This document shows, in pieces, positions 1 through 8,893 of a stretch of 50,001 nt of DNA. This DNA comes from Cupriavidus lacunae (GTDB taxonomy: Bacteria > Pseudomonadota > Gammaproteobacteria > Burkholderiales > Burkholderiaceae). The stretch spans positions 1 to 50,001 of the forward strand of contig NZ_QKWJ01000054.1 of assembly GCF_003353055.1 (NCBI RefSeq), read 5' to 3'. Every line of letters starts with the position of its first letter. Position 1 is the stretch's first letter. Position numbers and translations under genes: made by a program. The notes below the pieces were generated by a model. It had not been told where the DNA came from, did no database searches, and saw only the letters and a list, made by a program, of their open reading frames with translations.

Positions 1-26
1 CAGCCGCCTGAGGCGACGCGTTTTTT

Positions 27-59
27 GGTTACTTTTTGTCGCTCGGACAAAAAGTGACC
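27..59. repeat. Palindromic intergenic repeat
   Basis: A 14-bp arm (ggttactttttgtc) is followed by a 5-nt loop and its complement with one mismatch. It lies downstream of pyrF, which is transcribed leftward, so it may act as a transcription end as well as being a dispersed repeat. Its copy number elsewhere in the genome cannot be judged from this window. Confidence 0.55.
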
Positions 60-192
60 CGCCCAGCAGGGCGGAACCAGGCCGTCAAACCTACGACAAC
101 ATCGAACCCGACCTACATACCCATGCCAACGACCAAGGAGCCCCGCCGGCTACGCCGGCGAAACAGCCCACGCTAGCCAAGAGCCACAAACC

Positions 193-1011
193 TCACCCAT
201 GCCGATACCGATTAATCGTCTCCCGCGTCTGCAACGCAACATTCCGCGCCGCCGTAGCAAAATCCTTCTCACGGCTGGCATAGAGAATAGCCCGTGACGA
301 ATTGATCATCATCCCGGTGCCATCCGCGGTGCGCCCCGCCTTGACCGTGGCTTCGACATCGCCACCCTGGGCGCCGATGCCCGGGATCAGCAGCGGCATG
401 TCGCCGACGATCTGGCGCACCCGTGCGATCTCATTGGGGAAGGTCGCGCCGACCACCAGCCCCATCTGCCCGGTGGTGTTCCAGCGCTCGCGCGCGGCCT
501 CGGCCACCAGCTGATACAGCGGCTTGCCGTCGACCTGCAGGAACTGCACGTCCGAACCGCCCGGGTTGGAGGTGCGGCACAGCACGATCACGCCGCGGTC
601 CGGGTAGGCCAGGTACGGCTGCATCGAATCGAAGCCCATGTACGGGCTGACCGTGACCGCGTCGGCGTGATAGCGCTCGAAGGCCTCCAGCGCATAGTGC
701 TCGGCGGTCGAGCCGATGTCGCCGCGCTTGGCGTCCAGGATCACCGGGATGCCGGGGTGGGCGTCGTGGATGTAGTGGATCAGCTGCTCGAGCTGGTCTT
801 CGGCGCGCTGCGAATGGAAGTAGGCGATCTGCGGCTTGAAGGCGCAGACCAGGTCGGCGGTGGCGTCGACGATCTCGCGGCAGAACGAGAAGATGGCGCC
901 GCCCGTCCCGGTCAGGGACAGCGGCAGCTTCTGCGGGTCAGGATCGAGCCCGACGCACAGAAGGGAATCGTTGCGCTGCCAGGCGGCAGCAAGCTGCTCG
1001 GTGAAGGTCAT
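193..1011 (-). CDS. pyrF: Orotidine 5'-phosphate decarboxylase
   Basis: Catalyses the last step of de novo UMP synthesis, decarboxylation of OMP, in the cytosol. The 272-residue protein has the TIM-barrel signature DAKRGD at residues 93-98, which supplies the catalytic Asp-Lys-Asp residues, and an N-terminal CVGLDPD strand. The length is that of the longer PyrF subfamily (about 270 aa) rather than the E. coli type of about 245 aa. A GAG lies about 6 bases upstream of the ATG. The gene stands alone on the minus strand with a DMT exporter diverging from it. A C-terminal GxGxQGGD phosphate-binding segment is also present. I see nothing unusual in it. Confidence 0.96.
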   Translation of the reverse strand: MTFTEQLAAAWQRNDSLLCVGLDPDPQKLPLSLTGTGGAIFSFCREIVDATADLVCAFKPQIAYFHSQRAEDQLEQLIHYIHDAHPGIPVILDAKRGDIGSTAEHYALEAFERYHADAVTVSPYMGFDSMQPYLAYPDRGVIVLCRTSNPGGSDVQFLQVDGKPLYQLVAEAARERWNTTGQMGLVVGATFPNEIARVRQIVGDMPLLIPGIGAQGGDVEATVKAGRTADGTGMMINSSRAILYASREKDFATAARNVALQTRETINRYRHG

Positions 1012-1199
1012 GGGTTACTCGGGATATCCTGGTGGCGCCGCCGCCCCACGGGACCGGCCGGCGCGGTTGGCTGCAGCGGCGTGAACATCATTCATCCCTG
1101 CAGCATATGTCGCTTTCGGCAATTTTACCCGCTGCGTGCTATCGTTTTGCGCTTCCTCTCAAAAACAAAGCGCGGCATCGCGCACAGCCGCGTCCCGTC

Positions 1200-2129
1200 A
1201 TGTCTCTCGATCGCCGCGGTATCTTCCTGCTTGTCGTGCTCACCCTTGCCTGGGGCATCAACTGGCCGATCATGAAGGTGGGCGTAGCGCACTTTCCGGC
1301 GCTGGGCTTCCGCCTGCTGTGCATGGGCGGCGGGCTGGTGGCGCTGGGGCTGGCGCTGTGGCTGCGCGGCGACACGCTGGCCGTGCCGCGGCGCGAATGG
1401 GGCACGGTGGTCCGGCTGGCCATTCCCAACATGGTGATCTGGCACCTGTTTGCCATTTGCGCGGTCAAGATGCTGTCCTCGGGCCGCGCCGCCATCTTGG
1501 GCTACACCATGCCAATCTGGGCGGTGGTCTGGGGGCTGGTGTTCTTCCGCGAGCGCATTAGTGCCTGGGCCTGGATCGGCATCGGCTGCGCACTGGCCGG
1601 CACCGTGCTGCTGCTGTCGGGCGAGTTCGCCGCCCTGACCGGCAGCCCGGCCGGCACGCTGCTGATGCTGCTGGCGGCGGCAGGCTGGGGCTTCGGCACC
1701 CAGCTGATGAAGCGCACCCAGACCGACGTGCCCATCGGCGCCATGACCTTCTGGATGCTGGCCGTGACCCTGCCCTTCCTGGCGCTTGGCTCGCTGCTGC
1801 TGGAACACGGCTGGCGCATGCCCACGGCCATCGAATGGGCCGCGATCGCGTACAACGCGGTGGTGGTCTTCGCCTTCTGCCATCTGCTCTGGTTCAGGCT
1901 GGCGCGCAGCCTGCCGCCGGTGGTGTCGAGCCTGTCGATCATGTTCATCCCGGTGGTCGGGGTGTTCTCGGGCATGTGGCTGCTGGGCGAACAGCCGCAC
2001 TGGCAGGACTACGCCGCCATCGTGCTGATGTTCCTGGCGCTGTCCTCGGTGATGCTGGCGCCGCTGCTGTGGCGCCGGCTGCGGGGCGCGCCGGGTGGAT
2101 CCCCGGGGCGGGCGCGCCCCGGGTCGTGA
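1200..2129 (+). CDS. DMT-superfamily (EamA-type) transporter
   Basis: Inner-membrane protein of 309 residues with about ten hydrophobic helices arranged as two EamA repeats, the layout of drug/metabolite exporters. The start is set at the ATG at 1200 because from there the protein opens directly into the first helix, with the LAWGINWP motif typical of EamA repeat 1. An in-frame start at 1032 would add 56 charged, non-membrane residues that overlap the pyrF upstream region. The second repeat begins near residue 150. The C-terminus is a short basic, Gly/Pro-rich tail. The substrate cannot be inferred; related proteins export amino acids or metabolites. It is divergent from pyrF. Confidence 0.88.
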   Translation: MSLDRRGIFLLVVLTLAWGINWPIMKVGVAHFPALGFRLLCMGGGLVALGLALWLRGDTLAVPRREWGTVVRLAIPNMVIWHLFAICAVKMLSSGRAAILGYTMPIWAVVWGLVFFRERISAWAWIGIGCALAGTVLLLSGEFAALTGSPAGTLLMLLAAAGWGFGTQLMKRTQTDVPIGAMTFWMLAVTLPFLALGSLLLEHGWRMPTAIEWAAIAYNAVVVFAFCHLLWFRLARSLPPVVSSLSIMFIPVVGVFSGMWLLGEQPHWQDYAAIVLMFLALSSVMLAPLLWRRLRGAPGGSPGRARPGS

Positions 2130-2165
2130 GAGGGCAACAGAGGGCCGCTTACGCGGAGATTTCAC

Positions 2166-2195
2166 TTAACAAGCCACCCTCCGTTGGGCTACACT
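2166..2195 (+). promoter_or_regulatory. Sigma-70-type promoter for the 6S-like RNA
   Basis: TTAACA (2166-2171) and TACACT (2190-2195) are separated by 18 bp, five of six and four of six matches to the -35 and -10 consensus. Transcription would start near 2202, at the 5' edge of the structured RNA and about 480 bases upstream of corA. Confidence 0.55.
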
Positions 2196-2201
2196 CGCGG
2201 C

Positions 2202-2430
2202 CATCACAATCCCGGAGAAATTACGTGGGCAGTAGCATCGGGTGTTCGAGTTGCCGCAGCAGCGCTGCGACCTCTGCGAATGCCATGTCACTGCGGGCTG
2301 CGTAACGACGATCCGCCCGGAGCACCCGGCTCCGCGCCTCGTCGGCCTCGCCCGCAGCAGAACTGCGGGCGAGTGTCTTTCCGTGCTACCGGCGGCGCCA
2401 TCCATGCGCGCCGCACCGCTGCGGATTTTC
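2202..2430 (+). ncRNA. ssrS: Candidate 6S (SsrS-like) regulatory RNA
   Basis: The 550-base corA upstream gap contains an independent transcription unit: a promoter at 2166-2195, about 200 bases of RNA and a small terminator hairpin (CCGCA/TGCGG at 2411-2424 followed by ATTTT). A closing stem pairs 2232-2241 with 2381-2389 through one bulge. On the 3' side a perfect 11-bp hairpin occupies 2347-2373. E. coli 6S RNA also has a closing stem, an open central bubble and a hairpin on the 3' strand of the bubble, and it also follows that hairpin with a GGCGGC-rich end. 6S RNA binds sigma-70 RNA polymerase by mimicking an open promoter. The architecture and length fit; primary-sequence identity was not established. 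The alternative is a long structured corA leader. Confidence 0.55.
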
Positions 2431-2680
2431 CCTCTCCCGGCTAGCCAGCCAACCCAGGCAAACGCCATCGCCTTGTACCGCCCGCCGAGTCCGTCGAGAC
2501 CGGCCGCCGGGTACAGCGCGATCACGCTTGCCCGTGGCCCGGCCATTGCGGATCGCCTGCCGGCGCACCACATGGCCATGCAGGGCATGACGGACTACCT
2601 GGGAATGCGGCGAGCCGCCTGCGCTTGTCTTCGCGCTTGTCTTTGTTTTTCGTCGCAATCAGCAATAAGGAATCCCGGGG

Positions 2681-3643
2681 ATGATCAACCTGTTCGTCCT
2701 GCAAAAAGGCCGGCTTGCCCAGGAGCAGGTCGACGAGCGCAATGAGCTGCTGCAGCACAAGCCGATCTGGATCGATGTCGTCAGTCCCGACGACGAGGAA
2801 CTGAACTGGATCAAGGAAGCCTATGGCGTCGCCCTTCCTGAACTGGAAGACCTGGGCGACCTGGAAGCGTCCGCGCGATATTTCGAGGGCGAGGACGAGA
2901 ATATCCATATCCGCACCGACTTCCTGCTCGCCGAGGAAGAGGTGTCGCGCAACGTGCGCGTAGCCTTTGTGCTGACGCGCGACGTGCTGTTCTCCATCCA
3001 CGACGAAGACCTGCCGGTGTTCCGGCTGGTGCGGCTGCGCGCGCGCATGCGCCCGGGCTCGGTGCGCAATGCCAAGGACGTGCTGATGGACCTGTACGCG
3101 ACCGACGCGGAATACTCCGCCGACTCGATCGAGGAAGTGTACGAACGCCTGGAAGAAGCCAGCCGCCGCGTGCTGGCCGAGAACGTGACCGATGCCGCCG
3201 CCGCCGACGTGCTGGAAACCATCGCCCGCGAGGAAGACCTGAACGGGCGCATCCGCCGCAACGTGATGGACACGCGCCGCGCGGTGTCCTTCCTGATGCG
3301 CAGCCAGCTGCTGTCGGCCGAGCAGCAGGACGAGGCCCGCCAGATCCTGCGCGACATCGACTCGATCGAGAACCACACCGCGTTCCTGTTCGACAAGATC
3401 AACTTCCTGATGGACGCGACCGTCGGTTTCATCAACATCAACCAGAACAAGATCATCAAGCTGTTCTCGGTGGTGTCGGTGGCGCTGATGCCGCCCACGC
3501 TGATCGCCAGCATCTACGGCATGAACTTCAAGTTCATGCCGGAGCTGGACTGGGTCGCGGGCTATCCGTGGGCGATCGCACTGATGGCGGTGTCGGCGGC
3601 GATCCCGCTGGTGTATTTCCGCAGGAAGGGCTGGTTGAGCTGA
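2681..3643 (+). CDS. corA: Magnesium/cobalt transport protein CorA
   Basis: Forms a pentameric inner-membrane Mg2+ channel. The 320-residue protein has a long, acidic, helical cytoplasmic domain followed by two C-terminal helices. The GMN selectivity signature sits at residues 280-282 at the end of the first helix, and the protein ends with a second helix and a basic YFRRKGW tail. The ATG at 2681 follows AAGGAA by about 9 bases. The gene is preceded by the 6S-like RNA unit and followed by a perfect palindrome that separates it from convergent mtgA. Confidence 0.95.
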   Translation: MINLFVLQKGRLAQEQVDERNELLQHKPIWIDVVSPDDEELNWIKEAYGVALPELEDLGDLEASARYFEGEDENIHIRTDFLLAEEEVSRNVRVAFVLTRDVLFSIHDEDLPVFRLVRLRARMRPGSVRNAKDVLMDLYATDAEYSADSIEEVYERLEEASRRVLAENVTDAAAADVLETIAREEDLNGRIRRNVMDTRRAVSFLMRSQLLSAEQQDEARQILRDIDSIENHTAFLFDKINFLMDATVGFININQNKIIKLFSVVSVALMPPTLIASIYGMNFKFMPELDWVAGYPWAIALMAVSAAIPLVYFRRKGWLS

Positions 3644-3667
3644 GGCGCTGAATCGCCTACAGCCTAA

Positions 3668-3697
3668 CTCCCCTCTCCCGCGCGCGGGAGAGGGGAG
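3668..3697. terminator. Perfect 15-bp palindrome between corA and mtgA
   Basis: The arm ctcccctctcccgcg is immediately followed by its exact complement, with no spacer. It sits between convergent genes, where a bidirectional terminator is expected. There is no long T run, so factor-independent termination is not assured, and it may also be a dispersed repeat of the genus. Confidence 0.5.
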
Positions 3698-3704
3698 CAA
3701 ACCC

Positions 3705-4463
3705 TCAATCCGGCAGCGTAGCTGCCCCCATCCGCCGCGCGATGATGCCCGCCTTGACGCGGAAGTTCACGCGCACATTGGCGCAGTACTCCTTCTTGTC
3801 GAAGCACTTGGGCGCCGGCAGCGCCGCGGCCAGGCGCGCGGACTGGCCCACGCTGAGCTTGTCGGCGCCGGTGCGGAAGTAGTGCTGCGCCGCGGCCTGC
3901 GCGCCGAACACACCCTCGCCCCACTCCACTGAATTCAGGTAGATCTCGTAGATGCGCTGCTTGTCCAGCCAGAACTCCAGCATCCACGTGATGGCCAGCT
4001 CCTGTCCCTTGCGCAGGTAGTTCTGCTCGGACGAGAGGAACAGGTTCTTGGCCAGCTGCTGCGTGATGGTGGAGCCGCCGCGCACGATGTGCCCGCGCTT
4101 CTTGTTGCGCTCCCAGGCGTCGAGCATGGCATCGAGCTCATAGCCGGGGTGATTGACGAAGTCGGCGTCCTCGCTGGCGATCACCGCGCGTTTCAGATTG
4201 CGCGAGATGCGGTCGTAGGGCACCCATTGCCGGTCGAGGCCGCACTTCCAGACATTGATGCCGCACAGGCGCCAGCGCTCGGCGCGCATGAAGGTGGTGG
4301 TGGTCGGGTTGATGTACTGCCACGAGGCGATCTGCACGAAGAAGTACAGCTGCATCGCCACCACGCCCGCGGCCACGCAGCCGAGCAGGTAGCCCAGCCA
4401 GCGCAGCGGGTTGAACACGGCGCGGGCCGGCGCGGCGCTGGCCGGGCGGTTGCGGTTGGCCAC
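3705..4463 (-). CDS. mtgA: Monofunctional peptidoglycan glycosyltransferase
   Basis: Polymerises lipid II into glycan strands at the periplasmic face of the inner membrane. The protein has 252 residues with one N-terminal membrane anchor (about residues 22-45) and a GT51 domain. The catalytic Glu is E98 in ASEDADFVNHPG, and the conserved GGSTITQQLAKNLF block is at 129-142, followed by KxxExxxAxxLE-like and EIYLN segments. There is no transpeptidase domain, which separates it from class A PBPs. It is last in a leftward run with aroE (17-base gap), rnb and a TonB protein. Confidence 0.95.
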   Translation of the reverse strand: MANRNRPASAAPARAVFNPLRWLGYLLGCVAAGVVAMQLYFFVQIASWQYINPTTTTFMRAERWRLCGINVWKCGLDRQWVPYDRISRNLKRAVIASEDADFVNHPGYELDAMLDAWERNKKRGHIVRGGSTITQQLAKNLFLSSEQNYLRKGQELAITWMLEFWLDKQRIYEIYLNSVEWGEGVFGAQAAAQHYFRTGADKLSVGQSARLAAALPAPKCFDKKEYCANVRVNFRVKAGIIARRMGAATLPD

Positions 4464-4480
4464 GGCTGGCGGCGCCCCGG

Positions 4481-5368
4481 TCAGCCCTTGCGTTCGGCCT
4501 GCAGCGCGGCGCGCAGCTCAGCCAGCACGGGCGCGGTGCGGGGCCGCACGCCACGCCAGATATAGAAGGCCTCGGCGGCCTGTTCGACCAGCATGCCCAG
4601 GCCGTCGCTCACGCGCGCGCCGCAGCGCGCGGCGAACTGCAGGAACACGGTGGGCTCGGCGCCGTACATCATGTCGTAGGCCAGCACGCCTTCGCCCAGC
4701 AGGAACTCGGGCACCGGCGGCACTTCGCCGTGCAGGCTGCTGGACGAGGCATTGATGACCACGTCGACGGCCTCATCCTCGGACAGCCCGTCGAGCGCGT
4801 CGAGCCCGCCGCCCCACAGCTCGACGCCGTACTGGTCGGCGGCTTCGACAAACTCTTCCAGCATGTCGCCGGCGCGCGATGCGGTGCGGTTGGCCACCAC
4901 GATGCGCGACGGCCGGCACTCGATCAGCGGCAGCATCGCGCCCATGGCGGCGCCGCCGGCGCCCAGCAGCAGCACGCGCTTGCCTTCGACCAGCGTGTCG
5001 AGGTTGTCCTGGATATCGCGCACCAGGCCGATGCCGTCGGTGTTGTCGCCATGGATCATGCCCTCTTCGATCCACAGCGTGTTGACCGCGCCGGCGGCCT
5101 CGGCGCGCTCGGTCAGGCGGTCGGCCAGGTCGTAGGCCTCCAGCTTGAACGGCACCGTCACGTTGCAGCCGTAGCCGCCGTCGGCAAAGAACTGGCGCAC
5201 GGCGTCGGCAAACCCGTCCAGCGGCGCCTCCAGGCGGTCGTACTGCACGGCCTCGCCGGTCTGGCGCGCAAAGGCGGCGTGGATCGCCGGCGAGCGGCTG
5301 TGCGCAACCGGGTTGCCGATCACCACATAGCGGTCGGAGCTGGCTTGGGAAGATTCAGTGGATGTCAT
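4481..5368 (-). CDS. aroE: Shikimate dehydrogenase (NADP+)
   Basis: Reduces 3-dehydroshikimate to shikimate in the aromatic amino acid pathway. The 295-residue protein shows the substrate motif HSRSP (23-27), NVTVPFK (69-75, catalytic Lys75), NTDG (109-112, catalytic Asp112) and the nucleotide-binding GAGGAA (136-141). Its start codon shares one base with the stop of the upstream TonB-type gene (TGATG), implying translational coupling. A short N-terminal Ser/Thr-rich extension precedes the core. mtgA follows after 17 bases. Confidence 0.95.
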   Translation of the reverse strand: MTSTESSQASSDRYVVIGNPVAHSRSPAIHAAFARQTGEAVQYDRLEAPLDGFADAVRQFFADGGYGCNVTVPFKLEAYDLADRLTERAEAAGAVNTLWIEEGMIHGDNTDGIGLVRDIQDNLDTLVEGKRVLLLGAGGAAMGAMLPLIECRPSRIVVANRTASRAGDMLEEFVEAADQYGVELWGGGLDALDGLSEDEAVDVVINASSSSLHGEVPPVPEFLLGEGVLAYDMMYGAEPTVFLQFAARCGARVSDGLGMLVEQAAEAFYIWRGVRPRTAPVLAELRAALQAERKG

Positions 5369-6300
5369 CAGCGTGCCTGCAAGCGGGTTTCCAGCCCGCT
5401 GCGCGAAAACTTGAAAGTGGAAATGACTTCGAGGATGTCCTGGCGCGACGTCATCTCGGCGGTAAAGGCGCCGAACGGCGCGGCCGCGCGCACGATCGCC
5501 ACGGCCTGGCGGTCCAGCGCGGGATCGCCCGAGCTCTTGACCACGTCGATGGCGTCGACGTTGTAGCCGTCGCGGTTGTAGCCGAGCTTGCCCAGCCGGT
5601 TGACGTTGATCACCAGGATCAGCTGGCCGTACAGCGGCTTGCCGTTGCGTTGCGGGAAGTCGGTGGTGCCGCGCGCCTCGATCTTGCGGCGCAGGCGGTC
5701 GTAGTACTGCGCGTAGTCGACGGCCTGCGCGCTGGTGGCGGTCAGCTGGAAGCGCTTGGGCCGCTTGGCGTAGTGCTCCAGGTTGCGGCCGATCTCGGCC
5801 TCCAGCTTGGCCATCTCGTCGGTCGAGGTGCGCTCGTCCTGGCCGCGCTGCGGGGTGTCCTGGCGTTTCTCGCCGGGCTTCAGCGGCTGGTCGCGCACCG
5901 CCGGCGCGGCTTCGCGCGACTGGGTCAGCAGGCGTTGCTGCTCCAGCTCCAGCTGCTCGACGCGGCGCTGCACCTGGCGCACCAGGTCGCCCTCCTGCGT
6001 CAGGGTCTGCGCCGGCAGCGGCGTGGTGGCGCGCTGCAGGTCATGGTCGCCGCCGCCGTCCAGGTTGGCTTGCGCCAGCGCGGTCGGCTTGCGCGGCTTC
6101 TGCGCCGACTTGGCATTGACCAGCACCACGTCCAGCGCGGCATCGGTGCGCTTGATCTCGAACACCTCGGGCGCGGCCACCCGCACCATCAGCAGCACCG
6201 CGTGCACGGCCACGGAAATGGCCAGCGCCCTGGCCAGCGTACTGCTGTTGTGCCACCTGGCATGCCACCAGTGGCGGGGTGCGGCGAGAGTGGCGTTCAC
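5368..6300 (-). CDS. TonB-family energy transducer
   Basis: Predicted periplasm-spanning protein of 310 residues with an N-terminal membrane anchor (about residues 20-42), a Gln/Glu/Arg-rich coiled or extended middle, and a C-terminal TonB-like domain (about 200-290) containing a YxxxLRRKIE start and a GYNVDAIDVVKSSG-type core. Such proteins couple proton motive force to outer-membrane receptors. The start is a GTG at 6300, because the reading frame upstream is Arg/Gly/Ala-rich and runs into the rnb gene. It overlaps aroE by one base. No exbB/exbD genes are adjacent, so it is probably an accessory transducer or a structural paralogue. The receptor at 23.5-25.6 kb is a possible but untested partner. 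Confidence 0.8.
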   Translation of the reverse strand: MNATLAAPRHWWHARWHNSSTLARALAISVAVHAVLLMVRVAAPEVFEIKRTDAALDVVLVNAKSAQKPRKPTALAQANLDGGGDHDLQRATTPLPAQTLTQEGDLVRQVQRRVEQLELEQQRLLTQSREAAPAVRDQPLKPGEKRQDTPQRGQDERTSTDEMAKLEAEIGRNLEHYAKRPKRFQLTATSAQAVDYAQYYDRLRRKIEARGTTDFPQRNGKPLYGQLILVINVNRLGKLGYNRDGYNVDAIDVVKSSGDPALDRQAVAIVRAAAPFGAFTAEMTSRQDILEVISTFKFSRSGLETRLQAR

Positions 6301-6368
6301 GATGGATGGAAGATGGCTTGGAGGGGCTGCCCGGGATGCGGAAGTTACGGTGCCGCAGTCGGTCGATT

Positions 6369-6394
6369 GTCGTCCCCGCGCAGGCGGGAACGAC
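6369..6394. repeat. REP-like palindrome between rnb and the TonB gene
   Basis: The arms gtcgtccccgc and gcgggaacgac flank a 4-nt loop, giving an 11-bp stem with one G-T pair. It lies in the 134-base gap of a leftward operon, where it could reduce read-through or protect RNA ends. The sequence resembles short GC-rich palindromes common between genes of this group, which I recall rather than show here. Confidence 0.5.
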
Positions 6395-6434
6395 GGTAGG
6401 CATTGTAAGTGAGCCCCGCCGATTTCCGAAGGCT

Positions 6435-8549
6435 TCAGCCGGCCGCCGGCGCGCCGGTGTCGCGCTCGCCCGACGCCTCGCCGGTGTCGTCGTCGCCGGG
6501 TTCGGCCGGAGTCTCGTCCGGCGCCTCGGCCGACACGCCCGCGGCCTGCTCGGCGGCGTCCTCGGCCGCCGCCTCGGCAGCGGCTTCGGCTGACAACTCT
6601 GCGGCTTCCTCGTCGCTTTCGAGCTCTTCCTCGGGCACCTCGCCTTCGCCGGCAAAGATTTCCAGCACCCGGCAGGACACTTCCAGCGTGATCTCGTCGG
6701 TCTCGCCGATCTCCAGCAGCACCTGGGTGCCGCGCTGCGCCTGCATCAGTTCGGGCACGCGCGTGACCAGCGGGATCTCGGTAAAGCGCACCGCGCCTTC
6801 CTTGAGCACCGAGGCCACCAGTCGCTCGCGGTTTTCCTGCTTGAGCCAGCGCAGGCACCAGTAGCGCTCCATGGTCGACTGGTGGTCGGCATAGGCGGCG
6901 TAGGTGCCTTCAAAGTCTGCCACCGCGGCCAGCAGGTCGGCGTCCTTGGGCTTGAACGGCGCCACCAGCTTGGCGGTCACGCCGTGCTGGGCCACCGCCA
7001 GGATCTGCCACTGGTTGACCAGGTCCACATAGCGGCGCAGCGGCGAGGTGCTCCACGCGTACTGCGCCACGCCCAGGCCCTCGTGCGGCGCCGGGTAGGT
7101 CTGCATGCGGGTGCGGTGCATGCCCCACGCCTTCTGCGTGCGGTAGATGCCCGGCACGCCGTTGTCGGCCAGCAGCTTGCCCCAGGTGCTGTTGGCCAGG
7201 ATCATCATCTCGGCCACGATCTTGTCCAGCGGCGAACCGCGCTTGCGCTGCTCGATGCGCACACGCTGGCTGCCGTCGGCCTGGTCGTCCAGGTAGAAGT
7301 TGAAGTCCGCGCGGTTATGCGTTTCGGGGCGCAGGCCGCTGGCCAGGCGCGCCTTCTGGCGCTCGTCGTACAGGTAGCCGGCGAAGTGCCACAACTGCGT
7401 CAGCGCGTCGCGGAACGGGTAGTCGCCGGTGCCTTCAGACAGCGAGGCCTCGGTGATCACCTCGTCCAGCAGGTTGTGGCGCAGGTTGGCGGCGATCGGC
7501 ACCATCTCGGCACGGGTCTCGCTGCCCGTGATCAGCCACACGGTCGGGTCCACCGTCACATACAGCGACAGCGCCGGGCACTGGCGCCCTTCCTGCAGTG
7601 TGTAGCGCTCGACCACGGCGTCGGGCAGCATGGTGATCTTGTCGCCGGGGAAGTAGACCGTGGACAGGCGCTGGCGCGCGACGGCGTCGAGCGGCTCGCC
7701 GCGGCGGATGCCCAGCGCGGGCGCGGCAATGTGAATGCCGATGCGCAGCTTGCCGTCGGGCAGCCGGGTCACGGACAGCGCGTCGTCGATCTCGGTGGTG
7801 GTGACGTCATCGATGGAGAATGCCTCCACGTCGGCCACCGGCAGGTCGGTGAGCGGCTCGGGCACGTCGTTGTCCGGAAAGCCCGTGCCCTTGGGGAAGC
7901 ACTCGGCCAGGAACTTGGCCTCATGCAGCGCGCGCGCGCTGGCCACGCCGCCAGCGGCCACCATCAGCCGCATCGGGCTCATGCCCAGCGCGGTGCAGGC
8001 GGCGTCCATGGCCTTGTATTCCAAGCTGTTCTTGTCCGGCTTGAACAGCAGCTGCAGCACCTTGTTGCGGAACGTCTCCGGCAGCGTCAGCGCCTTGAGC
8101 TGTTCTTCATATTCGGCCTGCACCAGCGCCTGCTGGCGCTTGCGCTCGAGCGCGGCCAGCGCCGCCTTGAGCTGGTCTTCGGGCGCGCGCTGGTAGCGCC
8201 CGCGCCCCTTGCGGCGGAAGTACACCGGGCTGCCGTGCAGCGCCATCGCCAGCGCGGCCTGCTGCACCGCGCCGGGTTCGGCGCCGTAGTACTCGGCGGC
8301 CAGTTCGGCAAAGCCGAACTCCGCCTCGGGCGCGCATTCCCACAGGAAGTCCAGGTCGATCTCGGCCACCATGTCGCCGGTCTGGCGCACCAGCTCGATC
8401 GCCGACGGCTGCGCGAACTGCAGCAGTACGTCGCGCGACTTGACCTTGGTGCGCTTGCCGGCCGGCAGTTCCACCTGGTAAGCCTCGCCCTGCTGGTTCA
8501 GCACGGTGCCGGCGCGGATTTCGCCGCCTTCTTCGAACAGCAACTGCAT
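6435..8549 (-). CDS. rnb: RNase II-family exoribonuclease (RNB domain)
   Basis: Predicted processive 3'-5' exoribonuclease of 704 residues. A small N-terminal beta domain is followed by the RNB catalytic domain (about 240-560) and an S1/OB-like C-terminal region. The active-site block is D247, E253, D255, D256. In E. coli RNase II the second position is Asp207, so this protein has Glu there. The TSPLRRY block typical of the RNB domain is intact. The last ~70 residues are an acidic Glu/Ala-rich low-complexity tail unusual for RNase II. The gene lies downstream of ubiC after a 344-base gap and upstream of the TonB gene. It could also be called an RNase II/R-like protein, but the RNase R cold-shock domains are not evident. 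Confidence 0.88.
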   Translation of the reverse strand: MQLLFEEGGEIRAGTVLNQQGEAYQVELPAGKRTKVKSRDVLLQFAQPSAIELVRQTGDMVAEIDLDFLWECAPEAEFGFAELAAEYYGAEPGAVQQAALAMALHGSPVYFRRKGRGRYQRAPEDQLKAALAALERKRQQALVQAEYEEQLKALTLPETFRNKVLQLLFKPDKNSLEYKAMDAACTALGMSPMRLMVAAGGVASARALHEAKFLAECFPKGTGFPDNDVPEPLTDLPVADVEAFSIDDVTTTEIDDALSVTRLPDGKLRIGIHIAAPALGIRRGEPLDAVARQRLSTVYFPGDKITMLPDAVVERYTLQEGRQCPALSLYVTVDPTVWLITGSETRAEMVPIAANLRHNLLDEVITEASLSEGTGDYPFRDALTQLWHFAGYLYDERQKARLASGLRPETHNRADFNFYLDDQADGSQRVRIEQRKRGSPLDKIVAEMMILANSTWGKLLADNGVPGIYRTQKAWGMHRTRMQTYPAPHEGLGVAQYAWSTSPLRRYVDLVNQWQILAVAQHGVTAKLVAPFKPKDADLLAAVADFEGTYAAYADHQSTMERYWCLRWLKQENRERLVASVLKEGAVRFTEIPLVTRVPELMQAQRGTQVLLEIGETDEITLEVSCRVLEIFAGEGEVPEEELESDEEAAELSAEAAAEAAAEDAAEQAAGVSAEAPDETPAEPGDDDTGEASGERDTGAPAAG

Positions 8550-8893
8550 TGATCGGTACTTTCAGATATGCGCGGAACCGCGTGGGGCCACCCTGGGGGC
8601 AGCGCTGGAGCGGATCCTGTGGGAGAAATGGTGCAACCGGGCGCAAACGCGCATCAACGCGTGCGAACGGAAACGACTGCGGGGCGCCAATCGCTGACCG
8701 CCGACCGCGCCGTATGGATACGGCCTGAGACCTGGAATGATACCGCACCCCGGTCCGGCGACCCGGGGGCCGGGCCGCCGGCAAGGTGCACACCCGGCCC
8801 GCAGTGTCGCCGCAGGCTCTGAGCGACATGCCGCCGCTGCCCTCGATCGCCACGCCGTTGACGTAGCAGGCGTGGCAACCCGACCCTGCCGTT
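8550..8893. other. Gap between ubiC and rnb; no gene seen
   Basis: These 344 bases hold no convincing gene. A minus-strand frame of 111 codons overlaps the ubiC stop in ATGA fashion (from 8897), but it is Arg/Ala/Ser-rich and looks random. The rnb promoter should lie here; I could not place a confident -10/-35 pair. Confidence 0.5.

Noticed and set aside
6882..8552. A 556-codon plus-strand frame opposite rnb
   Set aside because: Same third-position GC effect; the RNB motifs on the minus strand are decisive.
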